64,000 nucleotides of DNA from Melanocharis versteri (taxonomy: Eukaryota > Chordata > Aves > Passeriformes > Melanocharitidae): positions 525,711 to 589,710 of the forward strand of contig VZTG01009363.1 of NCBI GenBank assembly GCA_013397845.1, written 5' to 3'. The notes under the pieces are model-generated. The model had not been told where the DNA came from and searched no databases. It saw only the letters and a program-made list of their open reading frames with translations. Of this stretch, positions 60,401-64,000 are shown in pieces. Both the position numbers and the translations under genes were made by a program. Numbering within the stretch: position 1 is the stretch's first letter; every line of letters starts with the position of its first letter.

Positions 60401-62974
60401 GACCTTGGCTCATGAGATCAAAGGACTGAAGAAGACCAAAGATTTCACATTGATCTCTAGTAACCTGTCCACACTGCAAATAAAAGTTGGATAGTCTGCA
60501 GTTTGTACTTGCTTCTTTTCCTTGCAAAAGGGGAAATAGAAATAAAAATAAAATTGTTCTACTAGCTTAGAACAAAGAAGTTCTATGTGTTTTTTGTAAA
60601 ATGTGAGAAGTTTGTCAAAGGAAAGCAACAAAAAGAAGCTTCCAATGGCATTCTGTATCCATAATTTAGACAAATTACAATTCTTTATTTCTGCTTTTGC
60701 AAGGTAACCAGTTCCGGTAGTCAGCTTTGCTTTTCTTTTGACAGACAGTTATAAGTATTTTTTTTCCTTACTGTCTTGCTGAAACCTGATTTGTGAATAA
60801 TGAAAACTGAATTTGCATGGCAGATTTAGATCTAAGAGACTGTCTAGTGTTATTTAGGAACAACAAAAATGCAGAAGGAACTGTTTACATTTTTTGCTCC
60901 TTTTTACCTTTTAAAACTTAAAGAACCCTTTAGAAACCCCATCCAAAGAGGAAAAAAGCAAACCCATACATTTGTGGCGTAGTACTGAACATACCTTGCC
61001 ACTCCCTTGCTTCTGTATCTTATGAGGATAGCAAAATTTCTCTATGAGTTGAACAGAAGTCTGCATTTTATAAAAAATGGAATAATTGACTTGAAAATCT
61101 GCTGCTTCTTAACGCTAATATGCTTATGATGTTTATTTGTACATTCTGCCTATATCTCTAAATCTCTGTTTCAGCAGCAGGGGGAGGGGGAAATGATATA
61201 GAGCAAAGGAAGACGGATCAAAGACTGAAAACAAGAGGATAAAGGAGAGAGTCTGGGGAAAAAAAATGCTCAACCTTTTTAAAATTTACTATTACACTGC
61301 TGGGAAAGAAACACTAAAAAACCCAAAGCCCAACATGTTTTGTTGTTAGTATGACCTGTCTACAGGCAGGCATAATCTCATAACAATATTCCCCTCTATA
61401 TCATTCCATTTAAATGTGATGGACAGTATACATTAAAAATGAGGAGAAAAAAACCCCAATCTTGTACTTGGAAGATTAGCAAGGGTGACACAGATGTGCA
61501 AAAAAATCATGCCTCTGCCCATGATCTAAATCAGAACTGCTCCAAGTAGGTCAAGCATTGCTCATTTTAATTTAATCAAAATTAACACTTATACTCCAGT
61601 TAGCTTATATCTAACATTAATTAAACATTTGATTTATTGCTGAGGTCTTAAATAACCTTTTAAATGTAGTATTTCTAACTATTCTGTCACACACCTTTTG
61701 TCATGAATTCAGTGACGATGTAGATTGGTTCCTCAGAAACGACTGCGTACAGTGGAACAAGCTTGTCATGTCGCAGTTTCTTCATGATCTGAGCCTCCTG
61801 CAGGAAAGCTTCTGGCATCATTGTACCAGGTTTTAGTGTCTTGATTGCTACTTTTGTGGTTCCATTCCATGTTCCTAGAGAAACACATCAGGTTTTACTC
61901 CCCATTGTAATAGTAAAGAGATTTTCTGCTGAAACTCTTTTTTGCCTCTGTTTTCTTAGCTAACAGAATAATCATAAACTAGAACTACATTGAATATTAA
62001 TTTTACCATTACATGCATTACCATAACTGGTATTTTTGCCCTTCATTTCTTTATGATATTATCTTTTCAGATCCCAATATTGATTTATTTAAAATACTAT
62101 TAAAACATTCACAGGAAAAACTGAAATGTGTCACATTAAACTCTTACCCATCCATACTTCACCAAAACATCCTTGGCCCAACTTAACTTCCAGCCTCAAA
62201 GATTCTCTAGGAATCTCCCAGGCATCTTTTGCTAGTCCCTGTGTCTGTGGTTTCACAGTGGGACACACAGTTGTTAGCTTATGACACAGCCCATCGGCAT
62301 GTTCTGGAAAACAGAAAAAATAGTTAACAGCCTCACAGTTAAGCAGGGATAAGACTCTAACAAAAGTAACATCTTAATGTTGATAAAAAGAACTAGTCCA
62401 TTTACTTTTTGTTGAAATCAAAAAGAAATGTTACAGTGAATTTTCAGAATAAGCGATGTACACAGTCCTTCTTCCTCACAGCAGGCACAGGGTAATATTG
62501 GGACACTGGAACTTGGGCTTACCTCTGTAGTGTTTCACCAGCTTCTGTAGAGATTCAAACTGTGCTCTGGTTGTGATATAGTATCCACCATTGTCAAGTT
62601 TCCTGATTTTGTAGTGTTTTACATTATCACCTCTGACCTCATCCCAGTCACGTATAGAAAGGGAATAAGCACCTAGGAAACAATCACACCTGGTTCTTCA
62701 CCAAAATATAAAAAACATATTTAATGTATCTCCCCAACTGCCACTGCACACATACATGGTGTGCACATTCATGTGTATCATGGGATAGGCATAAAAATGT
62801 TCACTATGTCCACCTTGGTGTTGGAGAGAGCAGGGAATGGGAGAGAAGAGATACACAGACACATACATACCTTTAGTGGTTTCACTCTCTCTTACTAAGA
62901 AAATACCACGCTGGTTCCCAGGATTTAGAAGTAGCCTTTCTGCATCCTTCCTGCCCATCTTACCAAAATACCAC
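57232..62974 (-). CDS. YES1: Tyrosine-protein kinase Yes, exons 5-12 (5' part beyond window)
   Basis: Partial CDS in transcription order: 62974-62871, 62672-62523, 62303-62148, 61874-61695, 59442-59366, 59043-58890, 58343-58212 and 57440-57232, giving 386 codons. Lengths (104, 150, 156, 180, 77, 154, 132) are those of Src-family genes. The segment starts at the first residue of the SH2 domain ([15 protein letters not shown]). It contains the phosphotyrosine-binding Arg28 in FLVRES, linker, P-loop GQGCFG, catalytic Lys148 (VAIK), HRDLRAAN with Asp239, DFG at 257, activation-loop Tyr269 (DNEYTARQ) and inhibitory tail Tyr380 ([10 protein letters not shown]). The tail (PGDNL) identifies YES rather than SRC or FYN. 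The product is a membrane-anchored Src-family kinase acting in growth-factor and adhesion signalling. The N-terminal, unique and SH3 exons are not in the window. Confidence 0.98.
57441..58211 (-). other. YES1: YES1 intron 11
   Basis: 0.8 kb, nothing recognised. Open frames overlapping exon ends are splice read-through. Confidence 0.8.
58212..58343 (-). CDS. YES1: YES1 exon 11
   Basis: 132 nt, acceptor gtctgtag, donor CCAG|gtaaca. Encodes [18 protein letters not shown] and [20 protein letters not shown]. Confidence 0.98.
58344..58889 (-). other. YES1: YES1 intron 10
   Basis: 0.55 kb, AT-rich, nothing recognised. Confidence 0.8.
58890..59043 (-). CDS. YES1: YES1 exon 10 (catalytic and activation loops)
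   Basis: 154 nt, acceptor ctttttaag, donor CAAG|gtaagg. Encodes [22 protein letters not shown] and the autophosphorylation site DNEYTARQ. Confidence 0.98.
59044..59365 (-). other. YES1: YES1 intron 9
   Basis: 0.3 kb, nothing recognised. Confidence 0.8.
59366..59442 (-). CDS. YES1: YES1 exon 9
   Basis: 77 nt, acceptor ttttacag, donor TCAG|gtacca. Encodes [20 protein letters not shown] and DMAAQ. Confidence 0.97.
59443..61694 (-). other. YES1: YES1 intron 8
   Basis: 2.25 kb, AT-rich, no exon or repeat recognised; it separates the kinase hinge exon from exon 9. Confidence 0.8.
61695..61874 (-). CDS. YES1: YES1 exon 8 (kinase N-lobe)
   Basis: 180 nt, acceptor ttctctag, donor AAAG|gtgtgt. Encodes the catalytic lysine segment [13 protein letters not shown], helix [15 protein letters not shown] and hinge region IYIVTEFM. 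Confidence 0.97.
62148..62303 (-). CDS. YES1: YES1 exon 7 (SH2-kinase linker, P-loop)
   Basis: 156 nt, acceptor ttttccag, donor ATGG|gtaaga. Encodes [14 protein letters not shown], the linker [17 protein letters not shown] and the glycine-rich loop [11 protein letters not shown]. Confidence 0.97.
62523..62672 (-). CDS. YES1: YES1 exon 6 (SH2, second part)
   Basis: 150 nt, acceptor tttcctag, donor AGAG|gtaagc. Encodes [20 protein letters not shown] and the end of SH2, [10 protein letters not shown]. Confidence 0.97.
62871..62974 (-). CDS. YES1: YES1 exon 5 (SH2, first part)
   Basis: 104 nt, acceptor ttttctag, donor AAAG|gtatgt. Encodes [20 protein letters not shown] and the SH2 signature [10 protein letters not shown]. 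Confidence 0.97.
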
Positions 62975-64000
62975 CTAGAAAATTTAAAAGGAAACGCGTA
63001 AATAAAACCTTCCTATGCTTTGGTACTCACATAAGCAAAAGATTTAGAAATCTCAAGCATCGACTGGACTACTAATATTCCAAAACAGTTACTGGGCTAC
63101 AAGTATCCCAAAGCAGATACAGATCAACAAAAGCAATGACATCCATATAATCAAAATATTAAGACGATCTATTTCTATATGACTCTCACTTCTATTATTT
63201 ACAAAATACACGTAAAGAGGCCTGTATCTGCAAATACTATGGTTTTCTGCTGGTTTAACAATGGACATCAACTGTACTTAATATTGAAAGGAATACCCTC
63301 CTCAGGCTAAGTTTACAGGCCAAGATGAATCAGACGACACACTTTGGTAGCACATTCAACACTGCAGCAGCTGAAACTCCTGTCTTCAAGAAGTTCTGGC
63401 TTTACATTAGAAAACAATATTTAATGCAAAGTAGGTGTGCATAAATATCATTGGATGACAGGTTCATTCAGGAAGGGACCCTTGGAGCTCTCTGGTCCAG
63501 CCTCCTGCTGCAGGCAGAGTCAGCAGTGAGATCAGACCTAGTTGCTCAGGATGTTGTCCACTTCAAGCCTGAAAACCTTGAAGGACAGACCACCAACCTG
63601 GGCACCCTGTACCCCTTCCTGGCTGTCCTGAGCACAAAAAGGTTTCTTATATCCAGCTGGAAACTCTCCTGTTTCAACTTCTGTTGCCTCCCATCTTTCT
63701 CTACCTCAGTAGAGGGAGCACTTTTTTCTACTGATTATTTAGGAACAACCCTATGGTAGGTGTCATTTACTTCTCTATGAGTAACATTCCAAATTGCTGA
63801 ATCATTCTGATACCAAAAAGAACACAGATGTTTTAAAAGACTTGCATTTTTTCTTTCCTCCTGTTCTTTCACAAAAGGAGTTTTTTCTTCTACACTCCCA
63901 CAGCGTGCTCATCCTGATGAACAGCCTGAACTTGGGATACTGTCCTGAGCCAGTGATAATTTTAAGGTCCATCTTCATAGGAATCCCCAGACTTTGGAAT
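62975..64000 (-). other. YES1: YES1 intron 4, part; no further exon seen
   Basis: I searched for the preceding SH3-end exon (GDWWEARS type) on the minus strand and found none before the window edge, so the intron continues to the right. A CR1 fragment lies inside it. Confidence 0.75.
63450..63755 (-). repeat. CR1 LINE 3'-end fragment
   Basis: CR1-like wording in minus orientation: 'ggaagggacccttggagctctctgg', then 'tccagcctcctgctgcaggcagagtc', then 'aggatgttgtccacttcaagcc', then 'ctggctgtcctgagcac'. It is about 300 bp, diverged, and of a different subfamily appearance from the copy at 17.3 kb. Confidence 0.75.

Noticed and set aside
62975..64000. Search for YES1 exon 4 (SH3 end)
   Set aside because: No minus-strand match to the conserved SH3 blocks and no suitable splice pair before the window edge; only intron and a CR1 fragment.
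1..64000. Search for prokaryotic-type systems, CRISPR arrays, phage or plasmid genes
   Set aside because: The window is consistently vertebrate nuclear sequence with spliced genes; no regularly spaced repeats or compact operons are present.

Overview
The window looks like nuclear DNA of a bird, probably a neoavian. Genes are split into many short exons with GT-AG (once GC-AG) introns, intergenic DNA is AT-rich, the interspersed repeats are mostly CR1 LINE fragments, and one solo LTR is of a type I know from neoavian genomes. Four loci appear in the order and orientation of human 18p11.32: CLUL1 (+), TYMS (+), ENOSF1 (-) and YES1 (-). No prokaryotic, CRISPR or phage-like system is present, and I found no new multigene system.

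Region by region. 1-8.86 kb is gene-free sequence upstream of or inside the 5' noncoding part of CLUL1. 8.86-22.6 kb holds CLUL1, a clusterin-like secreted glycoprotein: seven coding exons, 461 codons, all ten clusterin-type cysteines, one GC-AG intron and an apparent 3'UTR intron. Its introns carry a 1.5-kb CR1 copy. 24.3-33.4 kb holds TYMS (thymidylate synthase): seven exons, 302 codons, behind a CpG-rich TATA-less promoter with two identical perfect E2F motifs and GC boxes. A CR1 tail lies directly upstream of that promoter.

33.4-53.8 kb is where a working ENOSF1 should lie. Only four co-linear exon remnants on the minus strand were recognised. They have lost splice sites, carry an in-frame stop and have substitutions at two enolase-superfamily metal ligands, so the gene appears to be a unitary pseudogene. 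Inside this stretch are a GC-rich island, a solo LTR with a 5-bp target-site duplication, and a 36-bp exact duplication whose copies lie 1.2 kb apart. 53.87-62.97 kb holds the last eight coding exons of YES1 (SH2 domain, complete kinase domain, regulatory tail) and a 3'UTR of about 3.4 kb. The SH3 and N-terminal exons lie beyond the right edge.

The loci do not form one pathway. TYMS makes dTMP, YES1 is a membrane-associated Src-family kinase, and CLUL1 is a secreted, mainly retinal protein in mammals. TYMS and ENOSF1 are linked in mammals because the ENOSF1 3' end is antisense to TYMS; that overlap is not visible here. All exon limits were read by eye from homology, phase and splice consensus. 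Noncoding exons and transcript ends are the least certain parts.
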